Assembly: GCA_036393335.1 (NCBI GenBank)
Contig: DASWHD010000001.1
Location: forward strand, 1-5,129
DNA from: DASWHD01 sp036393335
Lineage (GTDB): Bacteria; CG2-30-53-67; CG2-30-70-394
Length of the DNA: 5,129 nt
Reading direction: 5' to 3'
Below the pieces are notes generated by a model. The model searched no databases and was not told where the DNA came from. It worked only from the letters and a program-made list of their open reading frames with translations. How positions within the stretch are numbered: the stretch's first letter is position 1; each line of letters starts with the position of its first letter. Shown piece after piece: positions 1-5,129 of this stretch. The translations under genes were made by a program, and so were the position numbers.

Positions 1-893
1 TCACGGTCCAGGAGCTGACCCACGACTCGTTCGCCGGCATCGACATCGCCCTGTTCTCCGCGGGTGCGGCGCGTTCCAAGGAGTTTGCGCCCACGGCGGT
101 GAAGGCCGGGGCGGTGGTGGTGGACAACTCCTCCGCCTTCCGCATGGACCCGGACATCCCGCTCATCGTCCCCGAGGTCAACCGGCGCGCGATCCCCGAC
201 CAGCCGGGCATCATCGCCAACCCCAACTGCTCCACTATCCAGATGGTGGTCGCCCTCAAGCCGATCCACGACGTGGCCAAGATCAAGCGCATCGTGGTGG
301 CGACCTACCAGGCGGTCTCCGGGGCCGGGGGCGCGGCGATGGAGGAGCTGATGGAGCAGGTGAAGGGGCTGGGTAAGTTCGACTTCGGCACCCCGAAAGT
401 CTTCCCGCATCAGATCGCCTTCAACCTCATCCCGCACATCGACGTCTTCTTCGACTCCGGCTACACCAAGGAGGAGATGAAGATGGTCAACGAGACGCGC
501 AAGATCATGGGCGACGACTCGATCCGGGTCAGCGCTACCTGCGTGCGGGTGCCGGTATTCCGCGGCCACTCGGAGGCGGTGAACATCGAGACCGAGCGCA
601 AGCTCACGGCCGACCAGGCGCGCGAGCTCCTCGCCTACGCCGAGGGGGTGACGGTCTACGACTACCCCCAGGAACTGATCTATCCCATGCCGCTGGAGGC
701 GACCGGTCACGACGACGTCCTGGTCGGCCGCATCCGCGAGGACCAGAGTATCGAGAACGGCCTCGACATGTGGATCGTCTCCGACAACCTGCGCAAGGGT
801 GCGGCCCTCAACGCCATCCAGATCGCCGAGGAGCTGATCCCCGGCGGCCGCGAGCATGGCAATGCCGCCGCCGAGGCGGCACAGAAGGCGTAG
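1..893 (+). CDS. asd: Aspartate-semialdehyde dehydrogenase, 5'-truncated by window edge
   Basis: Asd reduces L-aspartyl-4-phosphate to L-aspartate 4-semialdehyde with NADPH in the cytoplasm; this is the branch point to lysine/diaminopimelate, threonine and methionine. The reading frame is open from base 3 (first visible residues TVQELTHDSFAGIDIALFSA), so the left edge cuts the gene; about 296 residues remain. From the family's usual length of about 340, I estimate that 45-55 N-terminal residues, including the Rossmann GxxGxxG loop, lie upstream. The GTG at 99 is internal, not the start. The catalytic cysteine is visible in NPNCSTIQ (codon 228-230), the conserved glutamine in ATYQAVSGAGG (309-311), and the substrate-binding Arg and catalytic His in VFRGHSEAV (561-569). 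The gene ends in TAG and is followed at once by a terminator-like hairpin. The truncation is a window effect, not a defect. Confidence 0.96.
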   Translation, partial: TVQELTHDSFAGIDIALFSAGAARSKEFAPTAVKAGAVVVDNSSAFRMDPDIPLIVPEVNRRAIPDQPGIIANPNCSTIQMVVALKPIHDVAKIKRIVVATYQAVSGAGGAAMEELMEQVKGLGKFDFGTPKVFPHQIAFNLIPHIDVFFDSGYTKEEMKMVNETRKIMGDDSIRVSATCVRVPVFRGHSEAVNIETERKLTADQARELLAYAEGVTVYDYPQELIYPMPLEATGHDDVLVGRIREDQSIENGLDMWIVSDNLRKGAALNAIQIAEELIPGGREHGNAAAEAAQKA

Positions 894-924
894 CTCGGCG
901 GCCCGGAAAAGGCTGAGCTTTTTT
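892..924 (+). terminator. Probable intrinsic terminator (or attenuator) between asd and hisS
   Basis: An 8-bp stem is formed by AGCTCGGC (892-899) and GCTGAGCT (912-919), with one G-U pair and a 12-base loop. A run of six T (919-924) follows the stem directly. The left arm overlaps the last two bases of the asd stop codon. Stem plus U-run is the classic Rho-independent layout, but the stem is moderate and the loop long, so efficiency is uncertain. It lies only 14 bases before the hisS ATG, so it would also sit in any hisS leader transcribed from within or before asd. Confidence 0.65.
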
Positions 925-938
925 GTTCTGATCTCGCC

Positions 939-2192
939 ATGTCGCAGCACATCCAGCCGGTCAAGGGGACCCATGACATCCTGCCGGAAGAGCAGGGGCC
1001 GTGGCAGCGGTTGCGCCGGGTCGTGGAGGACAACCTGCCGCTCTACGGTTATCGCGAGATCGCCACGCCGATGTTCGAGGCCACCGAGCTCTTCGAGCGC
1101 AGTGTCGGCGTCGCCACGGACATCGTCGAGAAGGAGATGTACACCTTCGCCGACGCCAAGGGGCGGCGCATCTCCCTGCGCCCGGAAGGCACCGCAGGCG
1201 TGGTGCGCGCCCTGGTGAGCAACGGCCGGCTGCGCGAGCACCCCCTGGACAAGCTCTACTACTTCGGCCCGATGTTCCGCCGGGAGCGGCCGCAGAAAGG
1301 CCGGTTTCGCCAGTTCCACCAGTTCGGCGTGGAGGCCATCGGCGAGGCGGGCCCGACCCTCGACGTGGAGGTGATCGCCCTGTTGATGCGCCTTCTGGAG
1401 GCGGTGGGCGTCACCGACGTCGCCCTGCAGCTCAACAGCGTGGGCTGTCCCGATTGCCGGCCGGGTTACCGAGAGATCTTGGTGGCGGCGCTTCAGGAGC
1501 GGGCGGACCGGCTGTGCGGCGACTGCCAGCGGCGCATCGTCACCAACCCCCTGCGGGTCTTCGATTGCAAGGTGCCCACCTGTGGCGCGGCGCTTGCCGG
1601 TGTGCCGCTGCTCCTCGACCACCTGTGCGGCGCGTGCGCGGAACACCTGGGGCGGGTCGAGGCGGGGCTGGCGGTGCTGGCCATCGCATACCAGATCAAC
1701 CCGCGGCTCGTGCGTGGGCTGGACTACTACACCCGTACCGCCTTCGAGGTGGTCTCGGGGGCCCTCGGTGCCCAGGCGGCGGTGGCCGCCGGCGGCCGCT
1801 ACGACGGCTTGGTGGAGGAGCTGGGCGGGCCGCCGACCCCGGCGATCGGCTTTGCCATCGGCCTCGAGCGGCTCATCGAGCTGATGGCAGCGGAGGAACT
1901 CGCGCCGTCCCTCGCCGTGTATGTCGCCGCCCTCGGCGCCGCCGCCCAGGAGCGTGGCCTGCAGCTCGCCGACGCCCTGCGCCGCGCCGGCCTCTCCTGT
2001 GAGTTGGACCACGGAAACCGCTCGTTGAAGGCACAGCTCAAGCGCGCCGACCGCCTCGGTGCCCGCAAGGTGGTGATCCTCGGCGATGCGGAGCTGGCCA
2101 CCGGCGAGGTCGTGGTGCGCGACCTCACCGAGAGCCAGCAACAGACCGTTTCTTTGGCGGATCTCGTCAACACGCTCGCCGGCGCGGCTTGA
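939..2192 (+). CDS. hisS: Histidyl-tRNA synthetase (class II)
   Basis: HisRS charges tRNA-His with histidine in the cytoplasm. The 417-residue length is normal for bacterial HisRS. In order: the N-terminal QPVKGTHDILP segment (6-16); the class II catalytic core with RPEGTAGVVRA (81-91); motif 2 YYFGPMFRRERPQKGRF (107-123) continuing to FHQFGVE; the HisA histidine-binding motif LVRGLDYYTRTAFE (257-270); GGRYDGL (285-291); motif 3 AIGFAIGLERL (302-312); and the C-terminal anticodon-binding domain (about 325-417). The insertion before HisA carries eight cysteines, at 170, 173, 193, 196, 210, 215, 230 and 233, three of the pairs in CxxC form, which suggests a metal site (inference). ATG 939 is the only plausible start, because the same frame is closed by the asd stop 45 bases upstream with no other start codon between. 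No Shine-Dalgarno sequence is visible before it (GTTCTGATCTCGCC). It is followed by dapB after 29 bases, probably co-transcribed. Confidence 0.97.
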   Translation: MSQHIQPVKGTHDILPEEQGPWQRLRRVVEDNLPLYGYREIATPMFEATELFERSVGVATDIVEKEMYTFADAKGRRISLRPEGTAGVVRALVSNGRLREHPLDKLYYFGPMFRRERPQKGRFRQFHQFGVEAIGEAGPTLDVEVIALLMRLLEAVGVTDVALQLNSVGCPDCRPGYREILVAALQERADRLCGDCQRRIVTNPLRVFDCKVPTCGAALAGVPLLLDHLCGACAEHLGRVEAGLAVLAIAYQINPRLVRGLDYYTRTAFEVVSGALGAQAAVAAGGRYDGLVEELGGPPTPAIGFAIGLERLIELMAAEELAPSLAVYVAALGAAAQERGLQLADALRRAGLSCELDHGNRSLKAQLKRADRLGARKVVILGDAELATGEVVVRDLTESQQQTVSLADLVNTLAGAA

Positions 2193-2209
2193 CGGCGGCG
2201 GGTCGGATC

Positions 2210-2217
2210 AGGAGGAG
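2210..2217 (+). promoter_or_regulatory. Strong ribosome binding site of dapB
   Basis: AGGAGGAG sits 4 bases before the ATG at 2222. It decides the dapB start: the frame stays open upstream to a TTG at 2189 overlapping the hisS stop, but that codon has no comparable site, and the protein from 2222 begins MTGIVVTGAAGRMG, placing the nucleotide-binding loop where DapB proteins have it. Confidence 0.85.
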
Positions 2218-2221
2218 CACG

Positions 2222-3031
2222 ATGACCGGAATCGTCGTCACCGGCGCCGCCGGGAGGATGGGCCAATGCCTGGTCGCGGCGGCGCAGCGCGACCCGGAGA
2301 TTCGCCTGGTCGGTGCCCTGGAGAAGTCCAGTGACCCGGCCATGGGCCGCGACGCCGGCGAGGTGGCCGGGGTGGGCACGATGGACGTGGTGATCACCGC
2401 CACCCTCGAAGAGGTGGCGGACGACTGGCAGGTCCTGGTGGACTTCACCTTTCCCGGGGTGACCCTCAACCTGTTGCCGCTGGTCTCCGCCGCGGGCCGC
2501 TCGATGGTCATCGGCTCCACCGGCTTCAAGCCGGAGGAGCTGGACTTCATCCGCACCTTCGCGACCCAGCAACCCCACCTGCTCGCCCCCAACATGAGCC
2601 TGGGGGTGAACCTCCTGCTGCGCCTCGCGGCCATGGCCGCCGGCCACCTGGGGAACGGTTTCGACGTGGAGATCCTGGAGGCCCACCACCGGAAGAAGCA
2701 AGATGCGCCGTCCGGTACGGCGATCCGTCTCGGGGAGGTCCTGGCCACCACCCTCGGGCGTGACCTGGCGGATGTAGGGCGCTACGAGCGCCACGGGATG
2801 ATCGGCCCGCGGGCGGAGCGCGAGATCGGCTTCGCCACCCTGCGTGGCGGCGACGTGGTGGGCGAGCACACCGTGTTCTTCTATGGCCACGGCGAGCGGC
2901 TGGAGTTGACCCACCGCGCCACCAGCCGCGACACCTTCGCCACCGGCGCGATGGCGGCGGCCAAGTGGATCCGCAGCCGACCACCGGGGTTGTACGACAT
3001 GCAGGATGTGTTGGGGTTAAGGGAGGGATAG
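2222..3031 (+). CDS. dapB: 4-hydroxy-tetrahydrodipicolinate reductase
   Basis: DapB reduces 4-hydroxy-tetrahydrodipicolinate to tetrahydrodipicolinate with NAD(P)H, a cytoplasmic step of lysine/diaminopimelate synthesis. The product is 269 residues, the normal length. Visible motifs are the N-terminal nucleotide-binding loop GAAGRMG (8-14), DFTFPGVTLN (74-83), GSTGF (98-102), APNMSLGVN (122-130), the DapB active-site signature EILEAHHRKKQDAPSGTA (150-167) with His155-His156 and Lys159 in the spacing of the known catalytic residues, and the C-terminal GDVVGEHTVFFYGHGERLEL (210-229) and TFATGAMAAAKW (238-249) segments. The start is set by AGGAGGAG 4 bases upstream. It follows hisS closely, so the two probably share a transcript. 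The TAG stop coincides with the first bases of the taggagacaggag repeat core, so the last residues after VLGL (REG) may be encoded by repeat-derived DNA. Its product is the substrate of DapL, encoded next. Confidence 0.97.
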   Translation: MTGIVVTGAAGRMGQCLVAAAQRDPEIRLVGALEKSSDPAMGRDAGEVAGVGTMDVVITATLEEVADDWQVLVDFTFPGVTLNLLPLVSAAGRSMVIGSTGFKPEELDFIRTFATQQPHLLAPNMSLGVNLLLRLAAMAAGHLGNGFDVEILEAHHRKKQDAPSGTAIRLGEVLATTLGRDLADVGRYERHGMIGPRAEREIGFATLRGGDVVGEHTVFFYGHGERLELTHRATSRDTFATGAMAAAKWIRSRPPGLYDMQDVLGLREG

Positions 3032-3189
3032 GAGACAGGAGTCAGGGGGTAGGAGGTAGGGGGTGGTGCCGGCCTTGCGGGCCGGCGGATCATCTCTTCG
3101 TCGTCGCAGCCAACCCCGGAATCTCTGCTGGCCGCCCGCAGGCGACTATCCATCCCTAACCCCTACCTCCTGTCTCCTAACCCCTCTTT
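3019..3189. repeat. Polypurine/polypyrimidine imperfect inverted repeat filling the dapB-dapL spacer
   Basis: Arms 3019-3053 (purine-rich) and 3155-3189 (pyrimidine-rich) pair without gaps over 35 positions: I count 28 Watson-Crick pairs, 2 G-U and 5 mismatches. The core is a perfect 13-bp match, taggagacaggag (3029-3041) with its complement at 3167-3179. A second, offset match is aggaggtagggg (3051-3062) against 3160-3171, so the arms also contain related short sub-repeats. The loop is 101 bases and holds a GC-rich hairpin. A T5 run (3187-3191) lies at the foot of the long stem. The repeat overlaps the dapB stop codon and ends about 30 bases before the dapL ATG. It could be a dispersed palindromic element, a terminator or a leader structure; no transposase is present. 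Nothing else is recognisable in the 190-base spacer. Confidence 0.75.
3068..3086. other. GC-rich hairpin in the dapB-dapL spacer
   Basis: GCCGGCC (3068-3074) and GGCCGGC (3080-3086) form a perfect 7-bp stem with a 5-base loop, TTGCG. No T-run follows on either strand, so it is not a typical intrinsic terminator. It lies inside the loop of the larger inverted repeat and is probably part of that element. Confidence 0.6.
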
Positions 3190-3221
3190 TTCCACCCACC
3201 CAGAAACACGGGAACCCCCTC

Positions 3222-4397
3222 ATGAGTCGAATAGACGTTCAGCTTGCCGAGCGGCTCAAGCAGCTCCCGCCCTACCTGTTCGCGGAGCTCGACCGGCTGA
3301 AGAAGAAGGTGCAGGCCCGCGGCGTCGACGTAATCTCCCTGGGCATCGGCGATCCGGACCTGCCGACGCCAACCCACATCGTCGAGGCCCTCGCTCGCGC
3401 AGCCGCGAATCCGGCGAACCACCAGTACCCGTCGTACGAAGGGTTGCGCGCCTATCGGCAGGCGGTCGCCGACTGGTACCGGCGCCGCAACCCGGCGATC
3501 GAGCTGGATCCCGATACCGAGGTGATCGCCCTGATCGGCTCCAAGGAGGGGATCGGCCACCTCCCGTGGGCCTTCGTCAACCCGGGGGACGCGGTGATCT
3601 GCCCCACCCCCGGCTACCCGGTCTACGCCGCCGGCACCCTCTTTGCCCACGGCGAGGTGATCGAGCTTTACCTGCACGAGCGCGACCACTTCCTGGTCGA
3701 CTACTCCAAGATCTCCCAGGGCATCCTGGAGCGTTGCCGGCTGATGTTTCTCAACTATCCCAACAACCCCACCGCCACCTGTGCCACCCGCGCTTTCTTC
3801 GAGGAGACGGTAGAGATTGCGCGGGCGTTCAACATCATCGTCTGCCACGACGCCGCCTACTCGGAGATCTACTACGACGGCAACCGTCCCCTCTCCTTCC
3901 TCGACATCAAGGGGGCCAAGGAGGTGGGGGTCGAGTGCCACTCCCTGTCCAAGACCTACAACATGACCGGCTGGCGCATCGGCTGGGTGGCGGGCAACGC
4001 GGACGTGGTCGCCGGGCTGGGCAAGATCAAGACCAATATCGACTCGGGGGTCTTCCAGGCGGTGCAGGAGGCGGCGATCGCGGCCCTCACCGGCGACCAG
4101 AGCTGTGTCGCGGACATGCGCGCGACCTACCAGCGGCGGCGCGACGTGGCCCTGGCCGGACTGCGCAAGATAGGCCTGACGCCGGTGACACCGGAGGCGG
4201 CGTTCTACGTCTGGCTGCACACCCCGCAGGGCACCACCTCCGCGGAGTTCGCCGCGCGCGTCCTGGAGGAGGCCGGCGTGGTGATCACCCCCGGCACCGG
4301 CTTCGGTCCCGGCGGCGACGGCTACGTGCGCATGACCCTCACGGTCCCCGAGGCGCGACTGGAAGAGGCCATCATCCGCATGGGGAAGGTCATTTAG
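3222..4397 (+). CDS. dapL: LL-diaminopimelate aminotransferase (DapL, class I PLP aminotransferase)
   Basis: DapL transfers the glutamate amino group to tetrahydrodipicolinate, giving LL-diaminopimelate in one step and bypassing the succinylase/acetylase branches. From ATG 3222 the protein is 391 residues, normal for bacterial DapL. Visible are the N-terminal LPPYLFAELDRLKKK (15-29) and SLGIGDPDLPTP (39-50), NHQYPSYEGL (66-75), GSKEGI (106-111), PTPGYPVY (128-135), NYPNNPT (178-184), HDAAYSEIYYDG (209-220), the PLP-lysine motif SLSKTYNMTGWRIG (241-254, Lys244), KTNIDSGVFQAVQEA (270-284) and the substrate-carboxylate Arg in GYVRMTL (Arg370). The frame is open upstream to GTG 3063, which has an AGGAGG site, but the extra 53 residues are repeat-derived, so ATG 3222 is preferred despite its weak ribosome site (cggga). 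Adjacency to dapB supports DapL over another class I aminotransferase. The stop is 3 bases from the downstream cassette. Confidence 0.9.
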   Translation: MSRIDVQLAERLKQLPPYLFAELDRLKKKVQARGVDVISLGIGDPDLPTPTHIVEALARAAANPANHQYPSYEGLRAYRQAVADWYRRRNPAIELDPDTEVIALIGSKEGIGHLPWAFVNPGDAVICPTPGYPVYAAGTLFAHGEVIELYLHERDHFLVDYSKISQGILERCRLMFLNYPNNPTATCATRAFFEETVEIARAFNIIVCHDAAYSEIYYDGNRPLSFLDIKGAKEVGVECHSLSKTYNMTGWRIGWVAGNADVVAGLGKIKTNIDSGVFQAVQEAAIAALTGDQSCVADMRATYQRRRDVALAGLRKIGLTPVTPEAAFYVWLHTPQGTTSAEFAARVLEEAGVVITPGTGFGPGGDGYVRMTLTVPEARLEEAIIRMGKVI

Positions 4398-4400
4398 TTT

Positions 4401-4433
4401 GTTAGCCGCGTATGGACGCAAATGGACGCGAAT
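4401..4433 (+). repeat. Left terminal inverted repeat with 10-bp internal period
   Basis: It starts GTTAGCCGCG and continues with two copies of the 10-bp unit tATGGACGCa / aATGGACGCg, then AAT. The ATG of the first unit (4412) is the start codon of the enclosed gene, so its first seven codons (MDANGRE) come from the repeat. It matches the reverse complement of 4801-4833 except at four positions (repeat positions 11, 20, 21 and 30), all at the variable bases flanking the ATGGACGC cores. Confidence 0.85.
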
Positions 4434-4797
4434 ACCTCAATCGCCTCGCGGAGCAGGTGGTGGGTGCAACCTATGAAGTTGCCAATACGCTGGGGCCAGG
4501 CTTTCTTGAGAAGGTCTATGAACGGGCACCGCTCAAGAAATCGCGTGGCGAGGACTCCAGGTTCAGACCCAAGTACCCATCAGCGTTAGCTACAAGGGAG
4601 TCGTCGTTGGTGACTACTGCGCAGACTTGCTTGTTGATGACAGATCGATCGTCGAGCTGAAATGCGTCGACCCTCTCGCGAACGAGCACCTGGCGCAAAC
4701 GTTGAATTACCTGAAAGCGACGGGACGCAAAATCGCATTGCTCGTGAATTTCCAGCACCCGCGCGTCGAGTGGAAACGCATCGTCAACGACTTCTAA
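4412..4797 (+). pseudogene. GxxExxY-family protein (PD-(D/E)XK-like), broken by a one-base frameshift
   Basis: Joining two frames gives a protein of about 128 residues, the usual size of the GxxExxY family (a PD-(D/E)XK nuclease-like group of unknown biological role). Frame one (from ATG 4412) reads MDANGREYLNRLAEQVV, then GATYEVANTLGPGFLEKVYE, which contains the name-giving G-x-x-E-x-x-Y (4499-4519). From about 4540 homology moves to the -1 frame: GLQVQTQVPISVSYKG, DYCADLLVDDRSIVELKCV, NEHLAQTLNYLKATGRK, and a C-terminus ending VEWKRIVNDF with TAA at 4795. The nuclease-like Asp (4624-4626) and E-x-K (4654-4662) are all in the second frame. Unshifted translation would give an 82-residue product ending near 4660 and lacking these residues. 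Restoring one G in AAG|AAATC (as AAGGAAATC) gives a continuous, family-like sequence. The lesion could be a real mutation or a sequencing error. No ribosome site is apparent. Confidence 0.85.
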
Positions 4798-4800
4798 TCT

Positions 4801-4833
4801 ATTTGCGTCCATACGCGTCCATTCGCGGCTAAC
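4801..4833 (-). repeat. Right terminal inverted repeat
   Basis: This is the inverted partner of 4401-4433. Read on the minus strand it starts GTTAGCCGCG, followed by two ATGGACGC units at 10-bp spacing and AAAT. It begins 3 bases after the TAA of the broken gene and ends 12 bases before the folK ATG, so it occupies the position where a folK leader or ribosome site would normally lie. Confidence 0.85.
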
Positions 4834-4845
4834 TTGGCGGCAGCC

Positions 4846-5129
4846 ATGCATACGGCCTACATCGGGTTCGGCGGCAACATCGGCGACAAGGTCGGTGCCT
4901 GCGACGAGGCGTTGCGGTGGCTTGACGCCACGCCCGGAGTGCGGGTGGCGGCGGTCTCGGACCTCTACCGCTCCGACCCCATGGGGATCCTCGACCAAGA
5001 CTGGTTCGTGAACGGCGTGGCGCGGCTGGAGACCGATCGGGCGCCGCGGGACCTGCTCGACTGCCTGATCGACATCGAGGCGCGTATGGGCCGGGTGCGC
5101 CGGGTCAAGAACGGGCCGCGGATCATCGA
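4846..5129 (+). CDS. folK: 2-amino-4-hydroxy-6-hydroxymethyldihydropteridine pyrophosphokinase (HPPK), 3'-truncated by window edge
   Basis: HPPK transfers pyrophosphate from ATP to 6-hydroxymethyl-7,8-dihydropterin in folate synthesis. Ninety-four complete codons are visible of an expected 155-175. Family features are the N-terminal AYIGFGGNIGDKVGACDEAL (4-23), VSDLYRSDPMGILDQDWFVN (37-56), a run typical of HPPK that includes the Gln-Asp-Trp-Phe-Val-Asn pterin-pocket region, IEARMGRVR (77-85), and NGPRIID at the edge, the start of the conserved G-P-R-x-x-D-x-D signature. The window ends inside the first Asp codon, so the metal-binding Asp pair cannot be checked fully. ATG 4846 gives the right N-terminus; an in-frame TTG at 4834 is a weaker alternative. 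The ribosome site is weak (ggcgg). The position after dapL suggests it once followed it directly, before the repeat-bounded cassette intervened. Confidence 0.94.
   Translation, partial: MHTAYIGFGGNIGDKVGACDEALRWLDATPGVRVAAVSDLYRSDPMGILDQDWFVNGVARLETDRAPRDLLDCLIDIEARMGRVRRVKNGPRII

Larger units (their letters stand above)
4401..4833. mobile_element. Small TIR-bounded cassette carrying a GxxExxY-family gene
   Basis: A 433-bp block is bounded by 33-bp terminal inverted repeats (29 of 33 positions identical) and contains one gene that is visibly more A/T-rich in base and codon use than the flanking dapL and folK. It lies exactly between them, 3 bases after the dapL stop and 12 bases before the folK ATG, and both neighbours look intact. 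No transposase is encoded, so any mobility would have to be supplied in trans. I see no convincing target-site duplication; the flanks share only TT (4399-4400 and 4834-4835). A MITE-like or gene-plus-repeat mobile unit is the best description. That it moves at all is inferred from the symmetry and composition. Confidence 0.7.

Noticed and set aside
1001..2002. A 333-codon + strand open frame inside hisS
   Set aside because: It overlaps hisS in another frame and encodes an Arg/Gly/Ala/Pro-rich sequence characteristic of a GC-rich off-frame translation.
2189..2221. Upstream TTG start for dapB overlapping the hisS stop
   Set aside because: It would add 11 residues before the nucleotide-binding loop and has no ribosome site, whereas ATG 2222 has AGGAGGAG 4 bases upstream.
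1799..2914. A 371-codon open frame on the minus strand opposite hisS and dapB
   Set aside because: It spans two clear sense genes and their junction and has no recognisable domain; a high-GC shadow.
3177..4421. A 414-codon open frame on the minus strand opposite dapL
   Set aside because: It is exactly antisense to a well-recognised aminotransferase, has biased low-complexity composition (Gly, Val, Asp, Arg rich), and shows no family motif. It is typical of a shadow frame in high-GC DNA.
4401..4833. CRISPR-like or iteron-origin interpretation of the ATGGACGC repeats
   Set aside because: There are only two units per end in inverted orientation, with no spacers and no replication gene nearby; terminal inverted repeats explain the arrangement better.
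4398..4836. Target-site duplication flanking the cassette
   Set aside because: Only TT is shared directly outside the two ends, which is not distinguishable from chance.
4516..4998. A 160-codon minus-strand open frame across the cassette and the folK start
   Set aside because: It is antisense to the GxxExxY coding sequence, the right terminal repeat and folK, and has no recognisable motif. It crosses the repeat boundary, which a real gene is unlikely to do.

Overview
The window is high-GC, densely packed bacterial chromosomal DNA with all genes on the + strand. It reads like a housekeeping locus for diaminopimelate/lysine synthesis. The protein types suggest a high-GC proteobacterium, perhaps a deltaproteobacterial (Desulfuromonadota/Desulfobacterota-like) lineage: a Cys-rich histidyl-tRNA synthetase, and a DapL of the short type I associate with Desulfo/Geobacter-like bacteria. 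This placement is an inference from recalled family resemblance, not a database result.

Layout: (1) the 3' part of asd (aspartate-semialdehyde dehydrogenase), cut by the left edge, ending in a hairpin plus T-run that looks like an intrinsic terminator; (2) hisS, starting only about 15 bases after that T-run and lacking an obvious Shine-Dalgarno sequence; (3) dapB (4-hydroxy-tetrahydrodipicolinate reductase), 29 bases after hisS with a strong AGGAGGAG site; (4) a 190-base spacer filled by a polypurine/polypyrimidine imperfect inverted repeat, whose left arm covers the dapB stop codon and whose loop holds a GC-rich hairpin; (5) dapL (LL-diaminopimelate aminotransferase); (6) a 433-bp cassette with 33-bp terminal inverted repeats enclosing a frameshifted GxxExxY-family (PD-(D/E)XK-like) gene; (7) the 5' part of folK (HPPK), cut by the right edge.

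Asd, DapB and DapL act in the same pathway. Asd makes aspartate semialdehyde, DapB makes tetrahydrodipicolinate, and DapL converts that directly to LL-diaminopimelate, bypassing the succinylase or acetylase steps. The product feeds lysine and peptidoglycan synthesis. dapA, needed between Asd and DapB, is not in the window. hisS and folK are unrelated housekeeping passengers of the probable operon.

The most interesting non-housekeeping item is the small cassette between dapL and folK. It begins 3 bases after the dapL stop, ends 12 bases before the folK start, carries its own start codon inside its left terminal repeat, and has ends built from a 10-bp repeated unit. Nothing else points to a defence system, a CRISPR array or an RNA gene.
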